Shown in pieces: positions 10,967 to 23,300 of a stretch of 64,000 bases of DNA. Source of the stretch: Ilyonectria destructans (Eukaryota > Ascomycota > Sordariomycetes > Hypocreales > Nectriaceae); assembly GCA_020740775.1 (NCBI GenBank), contig JAHEWK010000021.1:1-64000 (forward strand), given 5' to 3'. The notes beneath the pieces are model-generated. The model ran no database searches and was not told where the DNA came from. It saw only the letters and a program-made list of their open reading frames with translations. Made by a program: the position numbers and the translations under genes. The stretch's first letter is position 1. Every line of letters begins with the position of its first letter.

Positions 10967-13927
10967 TCAACTTGAAGAAAAAAAAAGCGCTCCTATACCA
11001 TTAAGTATCTGAGGACCTGATGAAGCTACAGAAGATATGAGATCTTGGTTGTGGCCCTGAAGACCTAAGCTGCAATTACTTACTGGAGTGTCAGATAATC
11101 GGTTTGCCTGCTTGACCAGTCGCCACCAAGCCTCCTCCGCTGGCCGCAACTGAGCTGCGAGTGTTGTCGTGATGCGCAGCTCGACCCGCCAGCCGTACCC
11201 CCGTGAGGGGTCCTCGAGGTTGCTGGACATGCGCTGGATCGACTGCGATAGTGCCCGCTCCGCGTCCTGGCGGCTAGCCTTGATGTTACCCTCTCTGGCC
11301 ACTGCCGCCCAGGCCTCATCGCTATGGGCGAGGTTGAAGATATTAGGGTGCGAGAAGGCCCAGACGGCGGCCACGTTGAAGTTGCCCTCCTCCACTGTGT
11401 AGGACTGTATGTACGAGACGCCGCGCCTAAAAATAGGACTGGTCCTCCTGGGCTCCGAGGTGATCGAAATGGAGTCTCGCAGCATATGTACCGGGTACTC
11501 AGTCGTCACGGCGCGCGGGATCCGGGGAGGCTTCCAACCCTCTGCTGCAGCCTGCTCCTCCTCGCTCCCCCTTTCACATGGGGCCCGGCCGTCGTCTCCG
11601 TTGTAGCCATGTTCACCCTCACCCCCCTCATCTTCCTGGCTTCTACCTGCCTCACCATCCCAGTCACTGTCATCTTCATCCTCGCTACCGCCAGTCACGT
11701 CCTCCACCCGCGGGACTGCCCTCCCGAGTAGAGCCTCACTGGACTGCCCGTAGAGAAAACGCAAGGTGTTGTACTGGCAGCACCGCCGAGCCAGAACGTT
11801 ATGCCCACTTCTCGTTGGCAGAAACTCGGACGCCACATCGACAAGTTGGGTTTGCCTCCACGGCGTCGGTTCTGTCCTATTGCAGCGTTGAGCAGGGCTA
11901 TCACTGCAACTGCTGGCTGCCGGCTCCGGTTCGAGTCTGACAACGCCGCACCTGGCGCGGAAGTCTCCCAGCACCCCCGCGATGCTGCTGCCGGAAGACT
12001 GGTGCCACAGCTTGGTGTCCTTGTAGCTGCAGAGAAAGATGGCATCGCCAAACTGCCACAATCTACTGGCATCTTCCGTCTCCCGCACGCTCCCACCGCC
12101 GGGCTGGAGCCCGTCTGCTGCCATGTCGCGCTCCGCCCGAGCGAGCGCCTCCTGCATGACGCTCCACAGCCTGGGGAGGTTCTCCTCGCTATATGGCACT
12201 TCAACGGCCGCGCCGCGCACAGCTGCCGAGCCCGTGGACTCCTTGGCGATACGTGACGCTGCCCGGGCGGAGTCATAGCTTCCGGGCAAATGGTGCGCAA
12301 AGTGCGGCCCGATCTTCTCGATGCTCGGCCTGATGAAGCCGTCGAAGAATAACCGGCTCTGATCCTCTCGCAGAGGCACGGGGCCCTTCTTGCGGCGCTT
12401 CTCATCGTAGAGCCGCGGGAAGAACATATAGACCGTTCGTGGCCTCTGGTGCGCAAGGACGGTGTGCGGGATCTGATAGATCGGGACCTGCTTGATCTTC
12501 TCTCCCACCCGTATGGGCACGCGAACGTGAATGGACTTGGAGAGGAGGAGGTTCGGTTGGGCCGTGATGCATATGTTCAGCGGCCCTCTCAGGCTGTGCG
12601 GGTCTTTCGTGACGTGTAGGAAGCTGTCGATGTCGTGGATGGCGGGCGCCAACTTCCGCTCCGCCACGTCGTCTCTGTGGAGGCAGACCTCGGCGTCCAA
12701 CCAGTCTTGGTCCTCGTGCCAGCCCGCGAATTGGGCTTCTAGCCGGCTGGCCGGCGGCAGCTGGTCGCGACGAAGACCCGTGACGGACGCATCAAGGGGC
12801 CGGACGGTCCGGTCCAGGCCGAACTGTCGTGACTGTTCCTCTCGCTCGGCGAAGGACAAGCCGCTGACTCTTGCGCTGGACCCAGCCCATGTCTCACGTA
12901 GGTGCAGATGGCGGCGGCAGTTCGCGAGGTGCAATGCGTCTTGGTCCTTGTGTTGATTCGCCGGGCATGACACCAGGCCGGCGGTGAGGATATAGACGAT
13001 ACGTCGAGTCAGCTTCTCTCCTTCGTCCAAGCCTTCCTCTTCGACCCAATTGTAAATTTCCTGGCGGCTAGGCAGCTCGCCAGCGAGGGGCTCGGCTCGT
13101 TCTTCATTGTGCGCTTCGTCGGGAGGATGCTCGTCCGTCATAATGTTATTGTCGCGTAGGTCTTCGTCGCCGTTTATGCTATTATCATCTAGGATAGTTT
13201 GTTAGTTGACCTGTGTTTTGTATAGCGATGAGTGTTATACATGGGTAGGACCCGTGACTGCGTGAAGGTGCCGAAGGGATATACCACGCGCTCTCGTCCT
13301 CCTCCGCCAGGTCGATCTGCATATCGGAGCCGAATACTGGTGAATGGTCATTCAGTAGCACGTCACTGTCCAGAGCAGCTGCGTCTGTCATACTGTCCTC
13401 CATGGAATCTATTAATGCCATCTAGGTATTAGTATGTAAAGGTCTAGGGCCTGAGAGAGCATACCTGGTATACATTCCTTTCGGCCGTATTGCCATCTGA
13501 CTGGAGGTCTAGGTGAGGCCGGCCCATCCAAATCTCTGCATCGTTGCAACCTAGCATTCCCTGAGGAGTCGTTAGGTGATGAAGAAATGTCTGAGCTCAG
13601 ACAAGATGGCTCGGGGAAGGCAGGTTTTGTTGCGACAGAGCCTATGCCAGTGTCATTGCCTAGTCTGCTGGCAGAGGTACTGCTGCTGGTGGCAGAGGAG
13701 AAGTCCGACCGCAGCGTGCCGGAGCTTGCCGGTGTTGACGCCGTTCTTCTTCCGGACACCACGGGCAACGGCGAACTTGACTGCAGGTATCGCAAAATGG
13801 TGTTCTGGGGTCTGGTTGCACGCATATTGGATGAAGATGACGACGAGGAAGAAATACCTCCCCTGCGATCCCTGGACTTAGAGCGCATTTTTGACGTGCC
13901 CTTGGCCTTCTGACGCTCTGGGGCCAT
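10967..13927 (-). CDS. Large unrecognised protein, family member C (about 950 aa, 3 exons)
   Basis: Proposed join 13927-13465, 13408-13241, 13188-10967, with introns of 56 and 52 nt. Intron 1 is GTATGC..TACTAAT..AATAG; intron 2 is GTATAAC..AACTAAC..CCTAG. Phases match and the sum is 951 codons including stop. The start is MAPERQKAKG. Exon 1 is Ser/Arg-rich and exon 2 acidic (SMEDSMTDAAALDSD). Exon 3 carries the family core: HDIDSFLHVTKDP, QIPHTVLAHQRPRTVYMFFPRLY, HHLPGSYDSARAASR and VDVASEFLPTRSG, which align with A and B. It stops well before the C-terminal third of A and B, so C is shorter. A GTAAGTAATTGCAG near 11087-11074 could be part of a further splice that would change the tail. It is transcribed divergently from gene D. 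Function unknown. Base composition is more GC-rich than A or B. Confidence 0.7.
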
Positions 13928-14451
13928 GATGATGATGATGATGCAAATGTGTGACGTGTAAAGATGGCGTTGACCTAGTCTGAGGACATTACCTGGGCTT
14001 ATTATGAAGATGCTGCGGGATAGGTCTAGGGTAATCAACAATAGAACCACTACAAACAACAGAGGTCTTAGAGACCCCCTTAAATTTCTAGATATATATC
14101 AAGCAGCAAGCTGCATTCTAAACATGCACTAAGTCTATTGTTTAATTAGATATAAATCGATCATTTCCTTCTATGCGTATCAGATCAGCATGCTATCACA
14201 TATGTGATAGGGGTTTCCATGTAAAGGATCAACATACCGGTCCCAACCTAGACGTTTTCGACAAGAAGACCAGACTAGATCGTTTGAGCAGGGACCTTAG
14301 CGTGACATACCCTGGCGGCCGTGGGAAATTACTGATGTATTCATCGGTTCATTATAAGCAACCCCCTTTCCTCCCTCGTCTGCAATAGGAAGAGAAAGGA
14401 GGAGGCCGCGGAAAGAAATCATCATCACCATCAAGAGGCAGATCAACAGTA
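13928..14451. promoter_or_regulatory. Divergent intergenic region with perfect 18-bp palindrome
   Basis: Between the divergent starts of C (13927) and D (14452) lies CTATCACATATGTGATAG at 14193-14210, a perfect 18-bp palindrome. Its core recurs three times downstream of D. A possible 5'-UTR intron donor (CAGGTAATG) for C lies near 13992. The core palindrome has the form of a dimeric transcription-factor or transposase site; this role is inferred. Confidence 0.45.
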
Positions 14452-16437
14452 ATGTCACCAGCAGGCAGAAAAAGAACGACGGCCCCGGCCGCGGCCGTGA
14501 CGGCGAGGCCTGCAAAACGTGTCCGCTTGCCCGACTACGCCGGCGGCTCTTCCAGCACGTCTAGACCTCGACCCGGGAGGCTCGGATCGCCTGTACGCCA
14601 CGGTCTGGACAACAGCGGCACTACGGCTGTCAGGAGTGACAGGGGTTCGCGAGGGTTCCCGGACGCGGGCTTATTAGTTGCCGATGACCCTGACGCGTCA
14701 GGGGCCAGGCCGGGTCAGCCTCTTTCGAAGAGGACAGTCAGCTCTCCGCGGAGTCCCGACGCCAAGTGGCACAGCAGCTTGCCGTCCAGTTTCCTGCCGC
14801 ATTCTACCTTCCAGGTCGCCTCAAGGACGGGTACTGTTAGCTTGTTGACACAAGACACAGCGCCGTCCGACGCGCCGGATGAACAGGGTCGAGCGGATCT
14901 GCCCACGACCCTCTCCAAGTACGAGAGGAAGCTCAAGAAGTTTTTCGGCCAGTGGCACGCATCCCTAGTCAAGCAGGGCATACCAGAGCACCTCGTCTGC
15001 ACGATTGCCAAGCGTTGTGTCCAGATCAACAACGAAGAGGGCGCTCCGGGGACGGACAGCCACACGAGTCGCGTGAAGCCACTTCTCCCTCCCTCAACAG
15101 ACGCCCTCTTAGGAGGCACCCAGCTCTTCCAGGCATCAACCCAGGTTTCGCCGGGTGTGCTCGACGATAAAGACGACGACGAAGATGGCAACAACGACAA
15201 CGATGACACCCCGTCACGACCATCTCCCAACCTTATCCTTACACAGGCCCCTCAGACCAATGACGAGCTCGTTGTGATACAGCTGGGCGCGGGTGGGCGA
15301 GCATCGAAGCAGGGACTTGGCGGGGATCACAAACCAGCCACTCTGGTGGAGGCCCTCCGGGCCAAGCTCAGCCACGGCGGACGTAAGAGTCATCATTACG
15401 AGGAGGGAGGCAAATCATTCGATACACTAGCCGTTGCCAGACGGCTGCAAGAAAGGGACTTTGGGGGCAGGCTGTCCTCGCAAGAGATCTGCGTCATAGG
15501 TATGGCGGTCCTACACGAGGTATTCGGCAGCCGAGGTCAGAGACGCCTCGCCTCTGCACTGATGCACCTTTACGGCCGCCACCCGCGACAGCATCTCGCC
15601 GACCTCGACCGGAACGCAGGCAGGGTGGCAGACGAGATCCGCAAGCAAGGCCCGGTGACACTATCCAACTTCACCCGACGTTGGGCCCAGGCCGTCCAGC
15701 ACGACGGCCCTAACATATCGACGATTGATGACATTCGACTGATCGACATGAAGGTGTCACTTGTCCGTGAATGGGACCGCTGGTCGAGCCCGGCCGCGAC
15801 AGAGTCAAATGGAGACATCGAAGACTTCCTCGCCAGGAACGGGATAGGCGCCAACACGGGCTTGGCACTCGCGACGAGGATATCAAAGTATCTCAGCAGG
15901 AAGCTCGGCCTTCCTGAAGGCGCCTTGCCCAAGAAGATCTATGCCTGGCGACCGCTGACCGTGATGGCAGACGTCTTTGGAGCCGGCAGTTATGTCTTCG
16001 TCTCTCGGAGCCTCTTCACCTGCTACAACAAGATTCGTCCGACCGATGGCATTAAAAAGGAGGATAAGTTCCGTGTGATGGCGCTTGCTGTTGCAGACGA
16101 GCTTCCAGACCTTTTGGAGATCTGCAAGGCATCATACACGTATGTCGTCCAGCCCGCCCTGAAGGCCGCTGCTTCGGACAGTTACAGGATGCAAAATCTT
16201 ATTACGGACCTCAGGGTGCCCGGCATTCAGATGGCTATAGGCGACGATTTGTCCAAGTTGCGAAAGACGTCCATCTCAGAACTGCTCGGTGTTTATATAC
16301 CTCCAACAGGTTCTGTAGAGGAATTGGAGAATACAACAGAGGAAGATGATGACGAGCATCCCGAGGCGGGACTGGTTAGACGCCAGTCTATTCCCTATGA
16401 GCATGACGATGACGACAATGACGACAATATATATTGA
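14452..16437 (+). CDS. Unrecognised basic nuclear-type protein D (661 aa)
   Basis: An uninterrupted frame from ATG at 14452 (MSPAGRKRTTAP). The N-terminus has NLS-like basic stretches (GRKRTT; RPAKRVRLPD). A Ser/Pro/Gly-rich region follows to about residue 140, then a helical segment (YERKLKKFFGQWHASLVKQGIPEHL, about 160-185), an acidic patch (DDKDDDEDGNNDND, about 238-251), a longer globular-looking half (about 330-600: FGSRGQRRLASALMHLYGRHP; FTRRWAQAV) and an acidic tail (HDDDDNDDN). No signal peptide, membrane segment or catalytic motif is recognised. Both flanks carry the same ATCACATATGYGAT palindrome, so autoregulation or action on those sites is possible. No introns are needed. I do not recognise the family. 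Confidence 0.7.
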   Translation: MSPAGRKRTTAPAAAVTARPAKRVRLPDYAGGSSSTSRPRPGRLGSPVRHGLDNSGTTAVRSDRGSRGFPDAGLLVADDPDASGARPGQPLSKRTVSSPRSPDAKWHSSLPSSFLPHSTFQVASRTGTVSLLTQDTAPSDAPDEQGRADLPTTLSKYERKLKKFFGQWHASLVKQGIPEHLVCTIAKRCVQINNEEGAPGTDSHTSRVKPLLPPSTDALLGGTQLFQASTQVSPGVLDDKDDDEDGNNDNDDTPSRPSPNLILTQAPQTNDELVVIQLGAGGRASKQGLGGDHKPATLVEALRAKLSHGGRKSHHYEEGGKSFDTLAVARRLQERDFGGRLSSQEICVIGMAVLHEVFGSRGQRRLASALMHLYGRHPRQHLADLDRNAGRVADEIRKQGPVTLSNFTRRWAQAVQHDGPNISTIDDIRLIDMKVSLVREWDRWSSPAATESNGDIEDFLARNGIGANTGLALATRISKYLSRKLGLPEGALPKKIYAWRPLTVMADVFGAGSYVFVSRSLFTCYNKIRPTDGIKKEDKFRVMALAVADELPDLLEICKASYTYVVQPALKAAASDSYRMQNLITDLRVPGIQMAIGDDLSKLRKTSISELLGVYIPPTGSVEELENTTEEDDDEHPEAGLVRRQSIPYEHDDDDNDDNIY

Positions 16438-16547
16438 TGATAATAACAGTGAAGACAGCGGAGGGGAAGAAGAGGAGGATTATTAATATATATAATCAAG
16501 AATTCAAGAGGGGATTCTGATATTTGACAAGAGTGGGATGGGACTTG

Positions 16548-16625
16548 ATCACATATGTGATGATAATAGTGGGGCTTGGATCACATATGCGATGATAATA
16601 GTGGGGCTTGGATCACATATGCGAT
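16548..16625. repeat. Three 32-bp-spaced ATCACATATGYGAT palindromes
   Basis: ATCACATATGTGAT at 16548-16561, ATCACATATGCGAT at 16580-16593 and again at 16612-16625, each followed by GATAATAGTGGGGCTT (last copy shortened). The spacing is exactly 32 bp. The same core is palindromic at 14193-14210, so gene D is flanked by it on both sides. Confidence 0.7.
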
Positions 16626-16907
16626 AGTGGGGCGGAGCCTCAACCACACATGAATATAGAGACAAGCTTCAACCCCAACCCTAACAGCTCACCATAATTT
16701 TATGATTATCATTATAATGGAACTCTTCGTCGAATATTTCAATGGAACTCATACCCTTGTTATCAATAGCGCGGTTTTCATTTATATGGGATTTTAATAG
16801 ACCTCTTCGAAGAGTTCCTACACACATTGCTGATAGGCTTCAAAGCTCGGACCACATGATCCCTGTCTACACCAAGTTTTGAAGTCTGAAGTCCTTCCAA
16901 TAAAGCC
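16626..16907. other. Noncoding spacer before the RIP-mutated block
   Basis: AT-rich spacer without recognisable coding. It contains two short related strings (AATGGAACTCTTCGTCGAA and AATAGACCTCTTCGAAGAG) at about 16716-16815. Confidence 0.3.
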
Positions 16908-17408
16908 TAGGGGAGATTAACTATTATTAGATCGTTCAGTTACAGTATAGAATCTATAAATACAAGAGCATCCTGCAGTTGGGTCCCAACTATTCTATAC
17001 TAATTTCAGAAATACAATTCAACTGCCTTTTTGCTGGGGCCAATAGCTATATAGCAATCAAAATAAACCAAAAGCTGCAATAGTTTATATAGCCAGAGAT
17101 AGTCTCCAGATCGAGATAAGGATGCCTATATATTTCTTACCATTATAATATTAAGTAATAGCAAGACCTAAATACAGTTTAATAATATTATAGAAGTAAT
17201 ATAATTAGAGATTATTATAACCCTTATATATAAAGAAGAAAAATATTATTAACCCAAATAATCCACTTGGGTTTATTCTCTCCAATAAAATAGGTTATCC
17301 TAGCGATAATTATTCTAGATGAATAGAGCTAAATTCAAACTTTTAATTAGTTACTGATATATTACATAATGATTTTCAAGTAGAATAACTAGCGGACTAA
17401 TGGATAGA
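16908..17408. repeat. 501-bp direct repeat, left copy (probable LTR)
   Basis: It starts TAGGGGAGATTAACTATTA and ends GCGGACTAATGGATAGA. A second copy of exactly the same length is at 30927-31427 in the same orientation. Differences are almost all transitions (for example GATCGTTCAG against GATTATTTAG), with this left copy less mutated, consistent with RIP. I see no canonical TG..CA ends or target-site duplication, so LTR status is inferred from the paired direct arrangement. Confidence 0.6.
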
Positions 17409-18650
17409 TATACTTTTTTCTAACTACTATAAGTTAAGCTTATTATTATAAACTACTATTATATACTATAGCTATAAGCTAATTAAAACCACTCTAATTT
17501 ATATATAGATACTTAAGCTTATAGATATAAGCTACTATTATAAATACCCTTTTTTATATAAAGCTACTTAAACCTACTAGTATAAACTGCTATTATAAGC
17601 TATAGCTACAAGCTAATTAGAAATACTCTTACTATATAATAACTTAAGCCTATTAATATAAGCAGCTATTATTAATACCCTTTCTTATATATAGTAACTT
17701 AAGCTTATTAATATAAGCTGCTATTATAAATACACTCTCTTATATATAGTAAAAATTATTAATAGAACGAGATTAAATCTATAGCTAATAAAATATTAAT
17801 AGGTATTCTAATAAATATATATAACCTTAAGTAACTTAAATATTATACTGTTAAGCTAACTGGGATTTATATATTTATCGGAATACCTATTAATATTTTC
17901 CTACTACTTACTAAGGTATATAAAGCTATAAGCTAAATTTTAATAGCAGCTTATAATAGCAGCTTATAAGAATACTGCTGCTATCTCTTACTGCTAGCAA
18001 CTAGCAACTAGCAATAACCTCACTTTATAATAGCAGCTTGCAATAGCAGCTTATAATAGCAGCTTGTAAGAACACTCCTGCTATCTCTTATTACTAGCAG
18101 CTAGTAACTGGCAATAACCTCACTTTGCAATAGCAGCTTGCAACAGCAGCTTGCAACAGCAGCTTGTAATAGCAGCTTATAAGAACACCGCTGCCGTCTC
18201 TTATTGCTAGCAACTAGCAACTGGCAATAACCTCACTTCGCAATAGCAGCTTGCAATAGCAGCTTGCAATAGCAGCTTGCAATAGCAGCTTGTAAAAATA
18301 CCGCTGCCGTCTCTTATTACTAGCAACTAGCACCCTCCCTTATATATAGCAACTCAAGCCTACCGATATAAGCTGCTATTACAGCAAAAATTATTAATAG
18401 GGAGGAATTAAACCTATAGCTAATTAAAATAGCAACAGGCATTCGGATTAATATATATAACCTCAATTAACTTAAATGTTATACCGCTAAGCCAACTGGG
18501 ATTTATATATTAATCCGAATACCTATTGCTATTTTCCTACTACTTACTAAGGTATATAAAACTATAAGCTAAATCCTAATAGCAGCTTATAATAGCTGCT
18601 TATAAGAATACAGCTGCTAGCTTAAAGGGGCTTCTAGTCTAGCAGTTAAG
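17409..18650. repeat. AT-rich tandem and direct repeats
   Basis: About 17938-18345 holds four imperfect tandem units of about 85-110 bp built from (AATAGCAGCTT)n plus TCTCTTATTGCTAGCAACTAGCA and AATAACCTCACTT. Flanking it, about 17690-17970 and 18325-18610 are diverged copies of one 280-bp segment (TTATATATAGTAACTTAAGC .. TACTTACTAAGGTATATAAA), the right copy being richer in C/G and so less RIP-mutated. No coding is seen. Confidence 0.6.
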
Positions 18651-19860
18651 GAATTCATTCTTTAGCTGCAATACGTAAGGAAGTTTACTAGCAGCTAGGA
18701 ATACCTCTTCAGAGGTTATTCCGGTCTCTAATTAGTCACACTGCCTCACAGTAAATCCAATCAGAGAGAAAAAGTCCGCTGCAGCTGAATAGAACCAATA
18801 GGCATTAAAAGCTATATTCCAATAAGACAGTTTCTTAGGGGTTAACGCCTGGCCAGGAGTCCTAAGTTTTTACTCGAGCTAATAGCTAAGGCACAGATTC
18901 AATTCCTCCCTCAGCAGCTATTTCTTTTTCCTTTTTAATTGACTGACTGACTGACTGACTGACTGACCGACCAACTGACTGACTGACTGACTGACCGACT
19001 GACCGACCAACTAACTGACCGACTGACTGACCGACCGACTAACTAACTAACTGACTGACTGACTAACTAACTGACTGACTGACTAACTAACTAACTAACT
19101 GACTGACTGACTAACTAACTAACTAACTAACTGACTGACTGACTAACTGACTGACTAACTAACTGACTGACTGACTGATTGGCTGCTTAATAAGGCACAG
19201 GTTCAATTCCTCCCTCAGCAGCTATTTCTTTTTCCTTTTTAATTAACTGACTAACTGACCGACCGACTGACCGACCGACTGACTGACCGACTAACTAACC
19301 GACCGACTAACTAACTAACTGACTGACTGACTAACTGACTGACTGACTAACTGACTAACTAACTAACTAACTGACTGACTGACTGACTGACTGACTGACT
19401 AACTGACTGACTGACTGACTGACTGACTGACTGACTGACTGACTGATTGGCTGCTTAATAAGGCACAGGTTCAATTCCTCCCTCAGCAGCTATTTCTTTT
19501 TCCTTTTTAATTGACTGACTGACTGACCGACCGACTGACCGACCGACTGACTGACCGACTGACTGACCGACCGACTGACTGACTGACTGACTGACTGACT
19601 AACTGACTGACTGACTAACTAACTGACTGACTAACTGACTGACTGACTAACTAACTGACTAACTGACTGACTGACTGCCTAATTGGCTGCTTAACAATAC
19701 ATACATTCAATTCCTCCCTTAGCAGCTATTTCTCTTTTCCTTTTAATTAACTAACTGACTGACTGACTAATTAGCTAACTGACTAACTGACTAACTGACT
19801 GACTAACTGACTGACTGACTGACTGACTGACTGTTTATCTTATTACTTAATTCTATCTCT
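18651..19860. repeat. CTGA/CTAA/CCGA tetranucleotide satellite with B-box-like motif
   Basis: Long arrays of GACT-family tetranucleotides (CTGA, CTAA, CCGA variants) alternate with four copies of a roughly 60-bp element, GGCACAGGTTCAATTCCTCC.. ending in CAGCAGCTATTTCTTTTTCC. The copies begin near 18890, 19181, 19449 and 19685. GGTTCAATTCC resembles a Pol III B-box, so a SINE-like origin with a tetranucleotide tail is possible. No foldable tRNA is present, and copy 4 is more mutated. Confidence 0.6.
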
Positions 19861-20344
19861 TTCTTTCTCTTTCTCTTTTCTTTCTTCTATCTCTCTTCTT
19901 TTCTTTTTCCTAGGGTATTTAACCCTTCTATTAGAGTCTTCTAACCCTCTCTTCTAAGTTAATCTCTAGCTTTAAGTCTCTCTCTATTAACTATAAATAA
20001 CTCTCTTTACTCTCTCTATTTTAATTTCTATCTCTATCTTTATTCTTATCTTTATATATATATATATATATACCTTCTTCTAGTCTCTAGTCTCTAGAGA
20101 TTAGTCTCTAGATTCTAGTCTCTAGCTTCTAGAGATTTATCTCTTAAGTCTAGATTTTAGCCTTTAGACTCTATTTTCCTGGGATATTCCAGGCTTTTTT
20201 CTTCTTCTTTTACCTCTTCCTTTTTTTCTCTTCCTTATCTTTACCTCTACACTGCTTTTTGAGTCTTTCTGGGACTTAAGATATCCGGAAGGATCTAGAG
20301 CTTATAATCTAAGATATTTAGATCTTACAACCTAGACTATTAAG
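19861..20344. other. Pyrimidine-rich leader of the non-LTR element
   Basis: Pyrimidine-rich, AT-microsatellite-containing sequence (TA run near 20055) immediately upstream of the retrotransposon ORF. It probably forms that element's 5' region together with older repeats. The 5' end of the element is not delimited. Confidence 0.35.
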
Positions 20345-23300
20345 ATGCCCTCAACCTCAGGCTGCCCAACCTACAATAGAGTGTATAAAGATATACTAGA
20401 GCATATTAGAAAGAGGCATCCCTTCGAGACCTATATAGCCTCAGAGGTACAGCCTTTTAATCTTATGATTTGCCCTATCTGCTATACAGCTTGCAAAGGC
20501 AGTTATAGAGTCAAAACGCATACCGCTAAGGTCCACGGGTCAGCCACAAACCCACCGCCACAGCCACGCCGGCAGCAGCCACAAGCCCAGCAACAAGGGG
20601 CTTATGGCGGCTTCCAGCTATAGCAGCTACAGCAGCTACAGCAGCCACAGCAGCTACAGCAGCTACAAGTCCAGCAACAAGGGACTCAGGGCAGCTTGCA
20701 GCAAGGCAGCTTGCAGCAAGGTAACTTGCAGCAAGGCAGCCTGCAGCAACAGCAGCCACAAGTCCAGCAACAAGGGACTTTTAGCAGCTTCCAGCCACAG
20801 CAGCCACAGCAGCCACAGCAGCCACAGCAGCCACAAGTCCAGCAATAAAGAACTTAAGGCAGCCGGCAGCAACAGCTTAGCTTAACAACCAGAGGAAGGA
20901 AAAGAGAAGCTAGATCCCCTCTTCCAATAGCCCCCAAGGCCTTAAAACCTAGGCTAGGAAGAGGAAGAAGTCTATCTCTCTCTTCTCTCTCTTTTCTTTC
21001 TTCCTCTCCCACTCTTACCCCCTGCCCCTCTGAAAGACCTCAGCCCTCTATCTCTCCAGCTCTTATTCCCCTTTCTCTCTCTATCTCTTCTTCTAGATCT
21101 AGTTCAGTCTCTTTTCTTCCCTCTATTTTCTGCCTTATTAGGCAGTCTAAAGAGGAAGAAGAAGGAAGAACCTAAGCTACTAAAGAAGAAAGAGAAGAGA
21201 AAGAAGAGCTAGAAAGCTTAGGTCTAGATGATATAGATCTAAACCTCCTCAACCTGGAGCAGGAAGATTAAGTTATCTCAGAAACTCCCTTAGAAGACCA
21301 GAATCTTCTAGAAGCTCTGACTCTCTTGGAGGTCTTTAGGAATTAAGTTATCTCAGCTACCTCAAATCTAACTGCCTCAGATCTAGCTGCCCCAGCTGCC
21401 TTAGATCCAGCTATCTTAAAGGAACAGCACAGAAAGGCAGCTGAGCCTATCCTCAAGCAGGAAGCAGTCTAGAAGCTAATAGCCTATTTAAAGGTGTATA
21501 TACCAGAGAAAAAGCTACACTATCGACATACCAATATATTCCAAGGTGCAGCTAAGAGAGCTGCAGAAGCCTTTCTTAAAAGACCTTCAGAAAAATCCCT
21601 CCTCGACTTTCTAATCCTTTCTAGATGCCTAGGTATAGGATATAAAAAGAGATCGGTTATCTCTATCTTAAAGGTATACCCTAAGGTAAAGCCCCCCCCT
21701 CCAGAAGACTCCCAGCAGCTCAACCAGCCTATCAAGACAAAAAGCCCTATTAAAAAGGTAACAGCCTTAGTAGAGAAGGGCTATATAGGCCGAGCAGCTA
21801 AAGCCCTCTATAACCCAGTTCCTCTAGCCCCAGATAATAAGGAAAATAGAGCTCTACTAAGGGAGAAACACCCTATAGGCTCTAGGAACCTATTTCGAGG
21901 AGCAAGCCCTGCAGCTGGTCAAGCTATTACAAGCGAAGGCATCCTAAAAGCCCTGACCTCTATCGACAAGGAAAAGGCTCCAGGACTTTCGGGTTGGACT
22001 CGACCTCTGCTAGACCTAGCAGCTAGGGAATCTTCAGTAGTTAGCTTCCTGAGACTACTGACTGATATGATCAGATAAGGAACAGCTCCAGGGTCGAACC
22101 TTCTTTATGCTGCTAAGCTAGTTAGCTTTACTAAGCCAGAAGGAGGAATTCGCCCTATAGCTATAGGTAATATAATCTATCGGCTAGCTATGAAGGTAAT
22201 TCTGACCTCTTATTTTCGAAAAGAGATGCTATTGCCTAACCAGCTAGAAGTTGGGTCTCTAGAAGGGGTAGAACCAGCTATCTTCCTGCTTAAAGAGGCT
22301 ATTTTAGGCTTAGAGAAATATAAGTCTCTTATCTCTTTCGACCTAGCTAATGCCTTTAACTTAATAGAAAGACCGAGTATAGTAGCTGCTATAGGAAACT
22401 ATACTCCTACCTTCTATAAGGCAGCAAGCTGGGCCTATAATAAGCCCTCTCTATTAGTAACCTCAGAAGGAGCTATTCTAGCTTCTACTAGTGGAGTCAG
22501 GTAAGGAGACCCTCTAGGCCCCCTCTTTTTCTCTTTAGTAATAAGGCCTACTCTCAAGCAGCTTATTACCAGTCTTCCTCTAGCTGTTATTATAGTCTAT
22601 CTGGATGATATCTTTATTCTGAATAAGGATCAGTCCAATAGGCTAGCAGCAGCTACCCAAACCTTCTTAAAGTCCCCTCTTACTCTAAATATCAGAAAGA
22701 GTAAGAAACTGAAGATGCAGGCAGTATAGAAAGAAGGGCTGAAGGCTTTAGGTGCCTTTATCGGCCCTAGAAAATCCAAAAGAGCTTTTCTAGCTGTAAA
22801 GGTAGGCCGATTGGAAGAGATTCTAGACTCTCTAAGAAGCCTACCTAAATAGTATATCTTACTACTGCTAAAAGGCAGTATCTATCTCCTCCTCAGATAT
22901 CTCCTTTGCTAGCTGCAGCCTGTAGGACTAGGAGAGATTTGGAAAAGAGCAGACTTAGCTATCTATAAAGCCCTCCAATATATAACAGCAAGAGGGCCAG
23001 CAGATCAGCTATCTATCTTAAGAAAGAACTTAATTGCCCTTCCAGTAAGACTGGGAGGCCTTGGAATCTCTATATATTAAGACCTAGCTTAAGGGATATA
23101 TAAGGCAGCTAAAGAAGCAGCCCAGAACATCCTCAACCAGATCAGACCAGCCCCTAGCCTGACTAGCTCTAACCTCTCTAGCCCTTCCCCTTAGCAACCT
23201 AGGGAAGCTAGAGAAAGACCCCCTCTAATAGCCTAAGAAGTTCTAGCCTAAAATACTAAGGCTAGAACGAAAAGGCTAATAGAGGAGCTAGAAGAGCCAG

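Noticed and set aside
18890..18940. tRNA gene suggested by GGTTCAATTCC
   Set aside because: The would-be T-stem does not pair and there is no acceptor stem or anticodon arm.
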